DNA of 64,000 nucleotides from Diphasiastrum complanatum. Taxonomy: Eukaryota > Streptophyta > Lycopodiopsida > Lycopodiales > Lycopodiaceae. Below the pieces are notes generated by a model. The model saw only the letters and a list, made by a program, of their open reading frames with translations. It was not told where the DNA came from and made no database searches. The translations under genes and the position numbers were made by a program. The stretch spans positions 7,611,143 to 7,675,142 of the forward strand of contig CM055094.1 in the NCBI GenBank assembly GCA_029204225.1, given 5' to 3'. Shown piece by piece: positions 45,901 to 56,057 of this stretch (position 1 is the stretch's first letter; every line of letters starts with the position of its first letter).

Positions 45901-46377
45901 ATGGCTACAAGTGATTCATGTTGGAAGGCAATGATAGGCTTACCTCAATCAACTATTCTACTTGGAAGGTGAGGATGGAGTCCTTATTGGAGATGAATGA
46001 GTTGATGGAGATTGTTGCAGGTGTGGAGGAGAGGCCTCAAGCACCTCAAGATCAAGTGAGGTACGACAAGAGAGCAAAGAAGGCTCTACACATGATTAAG
46101 ATGAATGTTACTCAAGGAAGTTGGTGAGTGCACATCATCTTTGGAGGCTTGGGAAGCTTTGAAGAAGCTTTATGAATCCAAGTCTACATTAAGAGTGCTT
46201 ACTCTTAGGAGGAAAATCTTTCAAAGTTTGCAAAAGAAGAAAGAGAGTACTCATGCTTTTGTTTTGAGGGTTAAAGCATTCAATGATGAGTTAGCATGTA
46301 TTGATGAAAGTATTAAGGAGGTAGAACTTGTTCAAGTTATACTTAATGGCCTGTTGGATGATCATGCATGGATAGTT
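45901..46377 (+). pseudogene. gag N-terminus of element D (inverted segment)
   Basis: The ATG at 45901 begins MATSDS. One base is missing before 45918, where the frame resumes as MLEGNDRLTSINYS. A second frameshift near 46110 falls at the NVT-NELLKEVGE motif. The frame then follows element C to LNGLLDDHAWIV and stops at 46377. The rest of this gag is on the minus strand from 42616. Confidence 0.87.
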
Positions 46378-48720
46378 TCTTGGTATGTTGCTGGCTCTTC
46401 AGTGAAGTTGTAGTACTCAAACTGCGTGTCTTCGCTCCATTGAAGATTGTCAGAGTAGCGGTATGGAAGTTTTCTTTGTCTTCTTGACCTTCTAGGCTCG
46501 TTTCGTCACTTGAATGGGCAGCAATGTGAAGATCTCATGGCCTCTTTTGTTTTAGTCCAGGGAATGTGGACTCATCGAACTTCACATCTCTGCTCGAAAC
46601 AACCTTCTTCATGGTTGGATTGTAGAGCTTGTACACTTGTGTTTCGTTCAAGTAGCCAACCATCATTGTTTGTTTTGATTTGTCATCGAGCTTGCTTCGT
46701 TGGAATGTGCTTATATGCTGGAACACACGTATATATGATAGATCAAGCTTTCTACCTATCCACATTTCGTACGGCGTCTTGTTATCCATCGCTATTGTTG
46801 TTGATCTGTTCTGTAGGTGTACAACTGCAACTATTGCCTCAGCCCAGAATTGACATGGCAACTGAGCCTATGCCATCATGCATCTGGCTCCTTCGACTAG
46901 CGTTCTGTTTCTTCTTTCTGCAACACCGTTGTATTCTGGTGTGTATGCAGGAGTGAACTGATGTTCAATCCCCTGTTTTTTGCGAAATCTTGAGAATTTT
47001 TTGCTTTTGTATTCACCTCCATTGTCAGATCTAAGGATCTGTATATTTTTTGAAGTGTGTCACTCCACAAATGCCACGAACTTTTTAAAGGAATCAAACA
47101 CTTCGGATTTCTTCTTCAAGTAGTAGATCGTGGCCATCCGGCTGTAATAATCTATGAGCATCAGGAAATACCTCAAACCTGAGAGCAAATCCATCTTTAT
47201 CGGTCCACAGACATCAGAGTGGACGAGGTCAAGAACTTCTTTGGTTCTTCTTCCCTCATGTGTGAATGGATTCCGATGTTGCTTGCCTTTTTAGCAGGCT
47301 TCACAAAACTTAGTTTCAGGCCTTGAAATCTTGAGACCTGTGACAATGTCCTTTCTGCTCATGTCATACAGGCTCCACATGTTCAGATGATCTTCATTTT
47401 CTGATGCATTTAAAATGCTATCAGAGTTGCTGATTATCTTGGCTTGGTAGAGGTTTCCTTCTCTACATCCAACTATCAATAACTTGTTTGTCGTTTTCTC
47501 GATCATACGACATGTGTTGCCATCGAACAAAACTTGAATGCCATCTTGGAAATGGATGACAGATCTTTTCTGACATAGAGTGCTCCTGGCAGCTCTTCTT
47601 GGCCTGACAGTATTTGCAGTTGTAGAGAGTTGATGCCTTTGACATCATGTCTGCTCCCATCACCTAGAATCACTGCTCTGTTAGCTTCGAGCTCTTTGAA
47701 GTCGATCAAGATCTTCTTGTTGCAAGTGATGTGTGATGTTGCTCTTGAATCAATGACTACAGCGTAGTCATGCTCAGTGTAGCTCGTTGAAACTTTATCA
47801 AGTATCGTGAAGGCTTTGTCACCTCTATCAGCATTCTTGGATGACTCTGCAATATTAGCTTTTTCAGTCTTGTTCTTTCTTTTTGGGTTAAATCTGCAAT
47901 CGTATGTAGAATGCCCCTTCTTCTTACAGTGCATGCAAGGTATTGCTGGATTGAACCAGCATTTGTGGCCGTATGGCCTAGTTTGTGGCAGTGATCGTAG
48001 GAAGAAGATTGTTGATTCGAGGAATTCATCTTCTCGAATCTTGGCTTGTTCTTGTTTTTCTTCTTTCCTTTCGTGGAGAGAGCCTTCTCTTGATCACTGC
48101 TTCCCTCTCCTTCGTCTCTCATCAGCGACAAGACTGATTGCTTTGTCGAATGTCATATCTGGTAGACTCAGTATGAGCATTCTCAGCGACTGATAGGACG
48201 TCGGTAGAGATTTCATGAAGTATATCAACTGCTGTGGTGTTGGGACCTGGTGCTCCTGTCCTGATGCAGCGAGTTGAGCGAAGATCATTCAGATCTTCTC
48301 AACGTGCTGATCCAACTGGTTCCCATCCCATCATATGGATTGCAGCTGATTGTGAAGGTGCATGACTGAAGCTGCAATCCCCACTTCATATTTTTGCTTT
48401 AATCTTCTCCACGTTGCATGGCTGCTTTCTAGAGAAATTTGAGGCACCACATTGTTTCATACGATTGCATTGTATTTGAGTGATTTGTGAATGCAGTCTT
48501 CAATCTGCATGAGTAGATCTTCATTTATGGACAAAACAATGATCGCCATTACGCACTCATCTTTTCTGATCCATTCAGCTCTCCTCGGGTTTCCCTTTGG
48601 AGGCTACACCTCTGAGAGTTCGGTCACCAACCAGATGCCTTGGACCTTCAAAAGTGTTTTGATTTTGAATTTCCAGATTCTGTAATTTGCGCCATCAAGA
48701 CTGATTGCTACTCTTGTCTG
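46378..48720 (-). pseudogene. Copia element E/F, 5' half: gag, protease, integrase, RT start
   Basis: From 48720 down: a UBN2-type gag (GANYRIWKFKIKTLL) with four stops; a second gag segment (48288-48094); CCHC knuckles, the clearer one being CKKKGHSTYDC at about 47930; protease with DSRATSH at 47731-47751, Gly changed to Arg; GAG-pre-integrase (47530-47291); integrase core with stops; integrase C-terminus (46861-46535: PYEMWIGRKLDLSYIRVF); and the first residues before reverse transcriptase (YNFTEEPATYQ). It breaks off at 46378. The remainder is on the plus strand from 42617. Confidence 0.87.
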
Positions 48721-48785
48721 GATTGTTGTAGCCCTATTGTGTTGTCTAGTAAATTACTGCTTAGATATCAGTAATGATAAGTTGT

Positions 48786-48799
48786 GTGCTCTGATACCA
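48786..48799 (-). other. Primer-binding site of element E/F
   Basis: On the minus strand TGGTATCAGAGCAC directly follows the LTR. Confidence 0.9.
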
Positions 48800-49603
48800 T
48801 GTCGTGAAAGAGAAATTGTTTCTTTTTTGTTTTCATTTTTGTATTTGCGAACGATTTTGTGTCTTTGAATTTTCTTTTTTGCGGAAGCTTCACAGGAACC
48901 TAGACACACAACTGCACATCACAGAACACATTCTATTCTAGTTATCAAGACAAATGATGCAAGACAAGGAGATGCACAAAAATAGAGCGACTGTATAATG
49001 AATTTAATTTTTAGAACAAGATCGTTAGTGTCTCGCTCGTTGGAAGAATGACACTCTGCTCTTTTCGCTGTGTTCTGTTCGTTGGGAGACTTTCATGCAC
49101 AGCTCTTTTGTTTCTAGTATTTTTCTTTTCTGCTCTACTCGCTACATCTCTCTCTGTCAATTTCAAAAAATTCTGTCTATTCTCTTATGTATTTATGATC
49201 CAGAAAGGATAGTTTATATCTCCACTGTGTGGATTTTACAAGATAGCTAAATCCAGAATCACAACACTAGTTAACGCTAATCAACTAATCAGTTACTCTC
49301 CGTCGTTGCCACTAGTTTCAGCTGGGCGTGAAGTCTACGACTCCAAGCCCGTTGAGCTGCCAGCTGGCATCGCGAAAGATTCCCCTTCGTTTCCTTCGTT
49401 TGCTTTCACTCATTTTGTTTCTTTCGTATCTTTTCGTTTTGCGTCCCTTTGCGATTTGCGGTCTTGGAGGTATGTTTACGATTCGCAAATGATTCGCAAA
49501 TTGTTCATCCTTCAAGTCAAGAGACGTTGACTTTCGCAAATTGTTCGACCTTTGATTCGTGTTCGTGTTGGGGCAAAGTTGCAAGAGTTCACCATTTTTG
49601 ACA
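48800..49603 (-). repeat. 5' LTR of element E/F
   Basis: The 804-bp LTR begins TGTCAAAAATGG and ends TTTCACGACA, so TGTC and GACA form the terminal inverted repeat. It is flanked on the upstream side by the target duplication (plus ATAGC at 49604-49608, minus GCTAT), matching 43608-43612. The U3 part (49479-49560) has repeated TTCGCAAAT and GAACAATTTGCGAA words. Confidence 0.92.
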
Positions 49604-49818
49604 ATAGCAACTCTAAAATAAATCTCTAAAAGACTGAGCTAGAATGCTCAAGAGAGTTCAAGCTTGAAAGCTTGATAGAGAGCTAACAACAATACTTTTT
49701 GATTGTGAATGATCTACTTGATAAGAGCGCAAGAAGCGTCGTGTAATAACAGTCAACCCCTTCACGATTCACAATAACATTTTAGATGATCAATGATAAT
49801 GAGATGTATGAACAACTG

Positions 49819-49825
49819 ATTTATA
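49819..49825 (-). promoter_or_regulatory. TATA box in LTR of element I/H
   Basis: TATAAAT on the minus strand in AGTATAAATCAG, the same place as the TATA box of LTR M. Confidence 0.65.
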
Positions 49826-49993
49826 CTAAGTAATTAGGTCGTCAAATGCGATTGTCAGTTGGTTGGTGTCCGCTGACATTCATCCATTTCAGAAATTGAT
49901 TGTTGTTAAGCGATGAAAATTGGCCGTAAACAGTCTGTCTGCATAAACGAACTAAAATTGTCACTCTGTAGAAATGAACCAGAACTGCCATAG

Positions 49994-50052
49994 GCGACAG
50001 TGTCGCAAAAAAATGACAGTGTCAGGATTTTGCAAAAAACCCGACAGTGTCC
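49994..50052 (-). repeat. GACAGTGTC motif array in LTR of element I/H
   Basis: Three copies of GACAGTGTC within 60 bp, two followed by an A-run, in the U3 region upstream of the TATA box. Looser copies (GCGACACTG, GCAACACTG) follow to about 50225. Confidence 0.7.
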
Positions 50053-50379
50053 TTAAATCTCTTTTGGGGTAGCCCCAACTTTGCCAAAGTCATTTCCTTA
50101 ACATTTGAGACACTTTGAAAAATGCGACTATGCATATTTACTCGTAATTCCTGTCAGGCAAAAAATACAAAAAAGGCAACACTGGATTTTTACACGAGAT
50201 TCCTAACAGGCAAAAAATGCGACACTGTTTTCAAACTCCGTGTATTTCTGCAGACTATTTAAAAATACTTGTAAATCTGCAGAGTGTGTAAAGACATGAG
50301 AAAATCCGCAGAACTGGATAAACAATGTATGAGGATTAAAATTGATTAGTTGATCAGTAAGAAGGAGAATAATCCAACA

Positions 50380-52768
50380 AACAAAAACTTTGAACTTCAC
50401 AAAAGTTTCATATGCAATTGCTTTAAAAGATAAGGAGTAAACCCAACAAAAACGTGAGTAATCATCAATAAATGTTATAAAACATGTTGCTCCATCCCTG
50501 CCCTTGGTGGATGAGAAATGGATGTCACTATGGATGAGTTCCAAACGTGCTTTGGACTTGATGGCTGATCTTTGATGTGGCCTTGCATGTGATCTGGCCA
50601 ATGCACATGCATCACAAGGACTTGGCTTCTTGATCATGGACTTAGGCAAACCATTAGCTAGCTCCAACTTGCACATAGATTGAATGGCTTTGGAATTGGG
50701 ATGGCCCAACCTCCCATGCCATAGATCTTCACTTGAAAGCTTTCCTTGTAGCACAATATCTGAACAAAGATTAGCATTTCCATTTCAAGTTTGAATAACC
50801 TTCCAAAATGAGAACATGATGCTACTATATCATCATCTTTGTGATCAAGCAAGTACCATCTCTAAAATCTACTTGTAGACCATCATCATTGAGTTGGCCT
50901 ACACTTATTACATTTTTAGTCAAACTAGGAACATAGAGCACATCATTAATATCAAGCTTATCTAAAGATATGCTTCCTATGCCTTCTATCATACATTCCT
51001 CATCATTTGCGATATAGATACAACTTCTAGATCCTTTGTATGGTACAAGACTACAAAAAGAGTTTTTATCACTATTCATGTGGGATGAAGCACCACTATC
51101 TAGCCACCAAACATTATAATGCTTGAAAGGGGAAGATGAAAAGTTAGATATCATAAGTGAATCTTCTTTGTCACAAGAAGATTCATCTTCACAAGTGATG
51201 TTGGCTTGCTTTTTCCTTTTGTAGCATTGAGAGTCAAAATGCCCCTTTCTGCCACATGAGAAACAAGTAACCTTGTACTTGCTCTTCTTCACAGTAGATG
51301 AGCTTGGTTCCTCCTTGGATGTCTTCTCCATTGCCTTTGTGTTGTCCTTGGAGATCTTGCCATTCTTCTTGTCTTTGCTCTTCCCCTTGAGCTTGGTGAA
51401 CAATGCTTGATCACTTCCTCCATCCTTGAGAGATAATCTCTCAAATCTTGCCACTCAAGTTCGATGCCTATATTCCTCGGCTATCAAGACTCCTTGTAAG
51501 GCTTCTAAAGAGGGCAAATACTCTTTCATTGTATATGATTGAACAATGATATCAAAATCCTTACTTAAGCGATTCAAAATACCTTGAACAATTTCTTTGG
51601 ATTTGATAGAATCATCTATGCAAGAAAGATCTTTATGGAGATCCTTGATTCTAGAAACATAGGATGAAGCACTTTCATCCTTTTTTGAAAACTTTGAAAA
51701 ATTATATTTCTAAGAGTAAGGACTCTTGAAGTGTTCTTAGACTCATAAATGGATTGAAGAGTACTCCATGCATCTTGGGCATTAACACAAGAGCTAATCT
51801 CTCTTAGAACTTCATTAGAGACATTTAGCTTCAAAACATGAAGAGCAACACGTGCTCTTTTCTTGAATTTGGGAATTTCTTGAAGATTAGTAGGCTCCTC
51901 CTCATTCCCATTCACTATATCTATTAGATCTTGAAGTACAAGGATGGATTCTATCCTAACTTTCCATGTACCATAATTTGAAGAAGTGAGTCTTTCACTT
52001 TGTTCTAATAGATAAGATCTCATTGAAGTCATATCTAGAAGATTGGTTTTGGCTTACTAAAGAGAATGTTTTCAGAGATTCAATCTAATCCAATGTAGAC
52101 TGTAGATCACAATGGAATCAAGTAACAAATGATTATGAACTCAAAAATGGCCAAAAATGACAATTTCTAGATGGAAGTCAAAATTTGCTCTCTATTTTTC
52201 AAAGCAAAAATGGATGAAGTAAATCTAAGTTCACATGTGTGAAATAGGTTGAAAAAGTCAGATTTATTATTTAATAAGTTTCATCCATACGTAGGATCAT
52301 AGATCCAAACAATGCTTCATAGATTGAAGAAAATTGAAAAATATTCAAATCTTGCTATTTTGACCCCTACAAAATAGGATCCTTGGCCTTCAAACATGTA
52401 AAACACTAGTTTTCTCCTTCAATATGCCTCAGTTTGAATGCCAAGAACTCTGCTTAGGATCCACCAATCTTCTTGAGGTCACTTGCATCACAATCTACAT
52501 TTGATTAGCTTTCCATTCATATGCAACATGGATGGAAAAGATTAAAAGTAACATAGCCACCACTCTATCTTGATTGGAGGCCTCACACGTGCTGCTACAG
52601 TAGGCCGTACAGCTTTGAAATCAGAGAAAAAGATACATCAATGAGTGATGAAGAGAGTGGATCTAGTTAGCTTAAAATTGAGTGCTAGTAAGAGGCAAAA
52701 TGTCACCAACAATGATGAGAAGTCATTCCATTTGACAAAGCAATGATTAGATGTGTATTCTCCTATCA
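50380..52768 (-). pseudogene. Copia element G: gag, protease and integrase start
   Basis: From the minus-strand ATG at 52032: gag (TSSNYGTWKVRIESIL), with a frameshift near 51720; zinc knuckle (CFSCGRKGHFDSQC) and an intact protease site DSGASSH (51080-51100) in a 209-codon frame at 51454-50825; GAG-pre-integrase (LWHGRLGHPNSKA) and integrase with IHSDIH and FITFIDDYSRFCWVY from 50754. The integrase stops at 50380, where the LTR of element I/H begins. The rest of the pol gene is not found on the far side of the nest, so it was deleted. Confidence 0.88.
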
Positions 52769-52781
52769 AGCTCTGATACCA
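52769..52781 (-). other. Primer-binding site of element G
   Basis: On the minus strand TGGTATCAGAGCT directly follows the LTR. Confidence 0.9.
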
Positions 52782-53329
52782 TGAGAAGTTTTTACATGTG
52801 TGAACCAGCTGCAACTACAAAGGATCAAGAGAATGAATGATTGCACACTAAACTAGCTTCTATTCCAAAAACAATGTGATGGAAAACATTGGCAAGCTAG
52901 TTAGCAACAAGGCAAGAGCATTCATCACAATCTAACTATCATTACATCTCAAAATAGATCAAATGGAAGCATTACTTGAAAAAGTGTATTCTTGAGGTAC
53001 AAAGCCACCTTATTTATAATACAAGAGGCCTTCTAGAACTCGTGGAGAGAGAGATCAATCTAGATGCCACATTGCCTCTACCTCTCTACTAGATGACGAA
53101 AAGAGAAATGGATAAGAGTTGAGAATATCTCTTTTTGAGAATCCTTGACCTACAAGAGTAGCCTCACATGCTTCTTGATAGGTTCTAGACCTACACATCA
53201 ATATGAAGACTAAAAAAGTAACTTGACTCTAGTTGAAAAATTACTTGACTAGTCTACCTCAAGTCTAGACAAACCCCAAAACTTGAATCTCTAAGTTTAA
53301 TATTATTTTATTTTACAATACTTTCACAT
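52782..53329 (-). repeat. 5' LTR of element G
   Basis: The 548-bp LTR begins TGTGAAAGTATTG and ends AACTTCTCA on the minus strand. The first 14 bases after TG, read on the plus strand as TTACAATACTTTCA, also occur at 36669-36682, the other boundary of the nest. Confidence 0.88.
53011..53018 (-). promoter_or_regulatory. TATA box in LTR of element G
   Basis: TATAAATA on the minus strand in TTGTATTATAAATAAGG, about 310 bp into the LTR. Confidence 0.65.
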
Positions 53330-53590
53330 GCTCTTTGTCTTCGCTTGGGACTACCTCATCCTTTGGTCTTGGGTCTCTCCAAGTGTATTTGTGGTCACCC
53401 TATTGATGCTCTTGCTATCCACCTCCTCCGTTGTCCTTCTGGGAGTGAGCGCACAGCTACGCATGATGTTATCAGAGATGTAGCAGCCACTATAGCCAGA
53501 GATGGAGGATTCCATGTCCTCAGAGAGCAGTCTCATGTCCTTCTTCTTCTGATCTGTTGCAGTCAGTTGGCAGACTCCCACTGACATCAT
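53330..53590 (+). pseudogene. C-terminal zinc region of a non-LTR reverse transcriptase
   Basis: The frame encodes LRLGLPHPLVLGLSKCICGH, then IHLLRCPSGSERTATHDVIR. The CXC, H and C residues and the RTATHD motif are those of the C-terminal region of some non-LTR reverse transcriptases. It ends with RDGGFHVLREQSHVL and a frameshift. It is on the same strand as the palm fragment at 36108-36669 and of the kind expected downstream of it. About 250 bp of unrecognised sequence separate it from element K. Confidence 0.7.
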
Positions 53591-53844
53591 CATAGTTTAT
53601 GCACTTTTATTTTTAATGCCAGGATTTGGATTAATCTTAGCTTTACTGCAAGCTTCGCTCTTGTTTGAGGTTACTTTTGTTTTAACTTTCCCTTTGGGGT
53701 GTATATATCTTTTTCATCAATGTACCTACTACTTTTTCCTATGAATATGCACCAGGGTGTTTCTTCTTTTGAGATTTTGAGTTATCCTCCAAAGACCTGC
53801 ATTTTATAAATTCTTAGTTTTTAAGACTTTTACTTATAAAAAGA

Positions 53845-54908
53845 TGTTGGGAGAGAGGGGGAAGAGTAAATGACGAACACGAACGAGAAACGAACTCAAA
53901 CAAGAAACGAACAAGAAGCGAACTCGAACAGAAAATGTTCGTGCACAGTGGAATGAATTATTTGACTCTCTCCCTAAACATAACTATGCCTATCAGAATG
54001 AACAAAACTTTAGTGATAGAAATCACAGTCATTCTAGATTACGTAGCCAAACATTTAATGGATGAAGCGCTAGATGAATAATTTGTCGCCAATTGCAAGA
54101 CAAATTATCTGTCATGAATGATTCGTGAAGAGCTAGACTGTGCTCAACTGATAATTAGTCGCGAATGATTCACGAAAGACAAGACTAAAAGTTAATCGTC
54201 TATTACCAGAAAGAGCAACTAGAAAGATCAGACAGAAGAATAAGCATAGCAATATTAACATAGATCTAAATGCAGAACATTAAGTATACCATGTATACAT
54301 GTTAATAATGCGGTAGAACACAATACAATAGCGGACAAAACCGCGTGCCCTACAAAGCTTATTTCTATCTGTAATGAGGAATAAAAAAATGAACCTCTTC
54401 TCTTAGTCTCTTCTTATCTCTTCATCTCGATGCGTTATCAATACTCAGATGGTATCCAATATATATACATAATATTACAGGTGTGTAGATGTGAAAGTAC
54501 AAAGTGGATGTGCTGTTTGTAAGAGATCGTGGGTGGCTGCAGTTGTTGTTGAATCTGTTAGCGCAGCTGCATAGGGTGAGCGTAAAAAGGGTGCAACGTC
54601 AGTTACTACTGAAGTGAACACTAGTGATGATGCAAAAGTGCGTCACTCTTACAAATGGCCTTAGGATAAGATTTACAGGCTGCCTTAGCTTTTAGGGCAC
54701 TTTTGGCATTCAGTAAGGTAGTGTTCCCTTTTCGTTTGTCACCATAACCTGTGTAAGAACACAGTGTTGCGATTCATTCGCCTTTTCTTCGTCTGTGCGA
54801 ATTTGAGTGTAAAAATGCAGACTGCGTGACAACGTTAGTAAATATGCAGCATGAATGGAGGCAGATGAAAAATTGGGATTTAGGAGAGTAGAAGGAGTAA
54901 ATCCAACA
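53845..54908 (-). repeat. 3' LTR of copia element K
   Basis: The 1064-bp LTR begins TGTTGGATTTACTCC at 54908 and ends CTCTCCCAACA, giving TGTTGG/CCAACA termini. A polypurine tract (AAGGGGAGG) directly precedes it at 54909-54919. A TATA-like run is at 54459-54468. The downstream part repeats, inverted, at 33772-34009. Confidence 0.88.
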
Positions 54909-55120
54909 CCTCCCCTTAATCTGGATCCATGAATGCCTTGATCTTCAGACTGAGCAATGCAAAAATCCGTTGTGTGCAGTAACACTGAGTGCTTTCGTGA
55001 AAATGTCTGCAACCATGTCCTGCGTTCTGCAGTACGTTAAGCTCACCTCTCTGTCGAGAACCTTGCCCCTGATGTAGTGATATCTTATCTCAATGTGCTT
55101 ACTCCTAGAATGAAATCTAG
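54909..55120 (-). pseudogene. RNase H end of copia element K
   Basis: The minus strand at 55115-54955 encodes FHSRSKHIEIRYHYIRGKVL, then DREVSLTYCRTQDMVADIFTKAL, the end of copia RNase H, followed by a short untranslated stretch and the polypurine tract. Everything upstream is missing; at about 55125 the sequence passes into a microsatellite. Confidence 0.88.
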
Positions 55121-55151
55121 GGTTGGTCGATTATTATTGTTGTTGTTGTTA

Positions 55152-55154
<3 letters not shown>

Positions 55155-55201
<47 letters not shown>
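55155..55201. repeat. Microsatellite (AT)n
   Basis: About 23 AT units, preceded by a short TTG/ATT run from 55135. Confidence 0.95.
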
Positions 55202-55203
<2 letters not shown>

Positions 55204-55944
55204 ACTATATAGTCATAAGTAGCTAAGATGTCAAAATTTGACTTTCAAATAAATGTCAGATTTTGAAACATTACAAACCCCTAAAAAATCCATCCAATAG
55301 TTGTCGCTATTTTTTACACATCTTTGACAAATTTGAAACTTTTATTAACCTCCTTAATTAGTTCTCCATTGAAGATCATGGTGGGTACTTGGCTTTTTAT
55401 TGTGGGACCAACCCTAGAGTCAACTTCACTTTTCAGTCAATGTTTAGGAAGGGCCTCTTTGTGGACATTTTCAAGGTTTGGGTCTTGTCATTTGTGCCTC
55501 ATGGCTTTGATTGTAAGACGATTTTGTTCCATGTGTTGACTGAAACTACTAGAAAATTGCTTGCTTGGTTCTGATTGTATCTCGTTAACTCTTGTGGCTC
55601 ATGACCCTGAAAGGAAATCGGGCATTATATATTGATATTAGCCAAATAAATACATAGTTGTTTTTGAATGTAAAAGATTATTCATTTCTATTACCAATTC
55701 TAAGGTTTGATTATTAGAATAGTGGTTCTAGCCACTTTGAGTAGGTTGGGACCCCATGGTGACTATATATGGCTATCCAATTATCATCATCTAACTATTA
55801 TAATTGACATTTTAATTTAAAGTGTTTAGAATAGTCCAATTTTTTCTATCAAATAATCAACTAGCAACTTTCTTTTTTTCCTTGTTTCCCATCCCCTTTT
55901 TCTCAAAATTAAATGGGTCTTCCTCGAATGCCAACCTTGCCCCT
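55202..55944. other. No recognised gene; one coding-like remnant
   Basis: At about 55365-55575 a plus-strand frame reads YLAFYCGTNPRVNFTFQSMF, then VLSFVPHGFDCKTILFHVL. It looks more protein-like than chance, but I do not recognise it and it has no start or partner. Confidence 0.3.
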
Positions 55945-56057
55945 TCTATTGAATGTAGAACAACTGATCAAACAGATCTTGATTCTACTAACAAAGCGCA
56001 CATTTCCTTGACAAAGGATGAGAAAGAAATGAATGCAACTCGAAACATTTTTATTCG
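55945..56057 (+). pseudogene. Possible copia RNase H tail directly before element B
   Basis: The plus strand encodes NKAHISLTKD and, just before the LTR, NATRNIFIRDQ. This resembles the AIxLTKNP and TKHIDIxYHFIRD motifs of copia RNase H, with about five residues missing between. The 3' LTR of B is preceded by the same kind of sequence (TKHIAIKYH). It may be the remnant of an upstream element sharing the LTR. Confidence 0.35.

Larger units (their letters stand above)
49604..50379 (-). repeat. 5' LTR of element I/H, upstream part
   Basis: It begins TGTTGGATTATTCTCC on the minus strand at 50379 and aligns with LTR M from 17980. It contains TATAAAT at 49819-49825 and a repeated GACAGTGTCGCAAAA motif at 49994-50052. 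At 49604 it is cut by the insertion of E/F and continues at 43608. Confidence 0.87.

Noticed and set aside
46510-46956. 148-codon frame on the plus strand
   Set aside because: It is antisense to the integrase C-terminus of element E/F (PYEMWIGRK on the minus strand).
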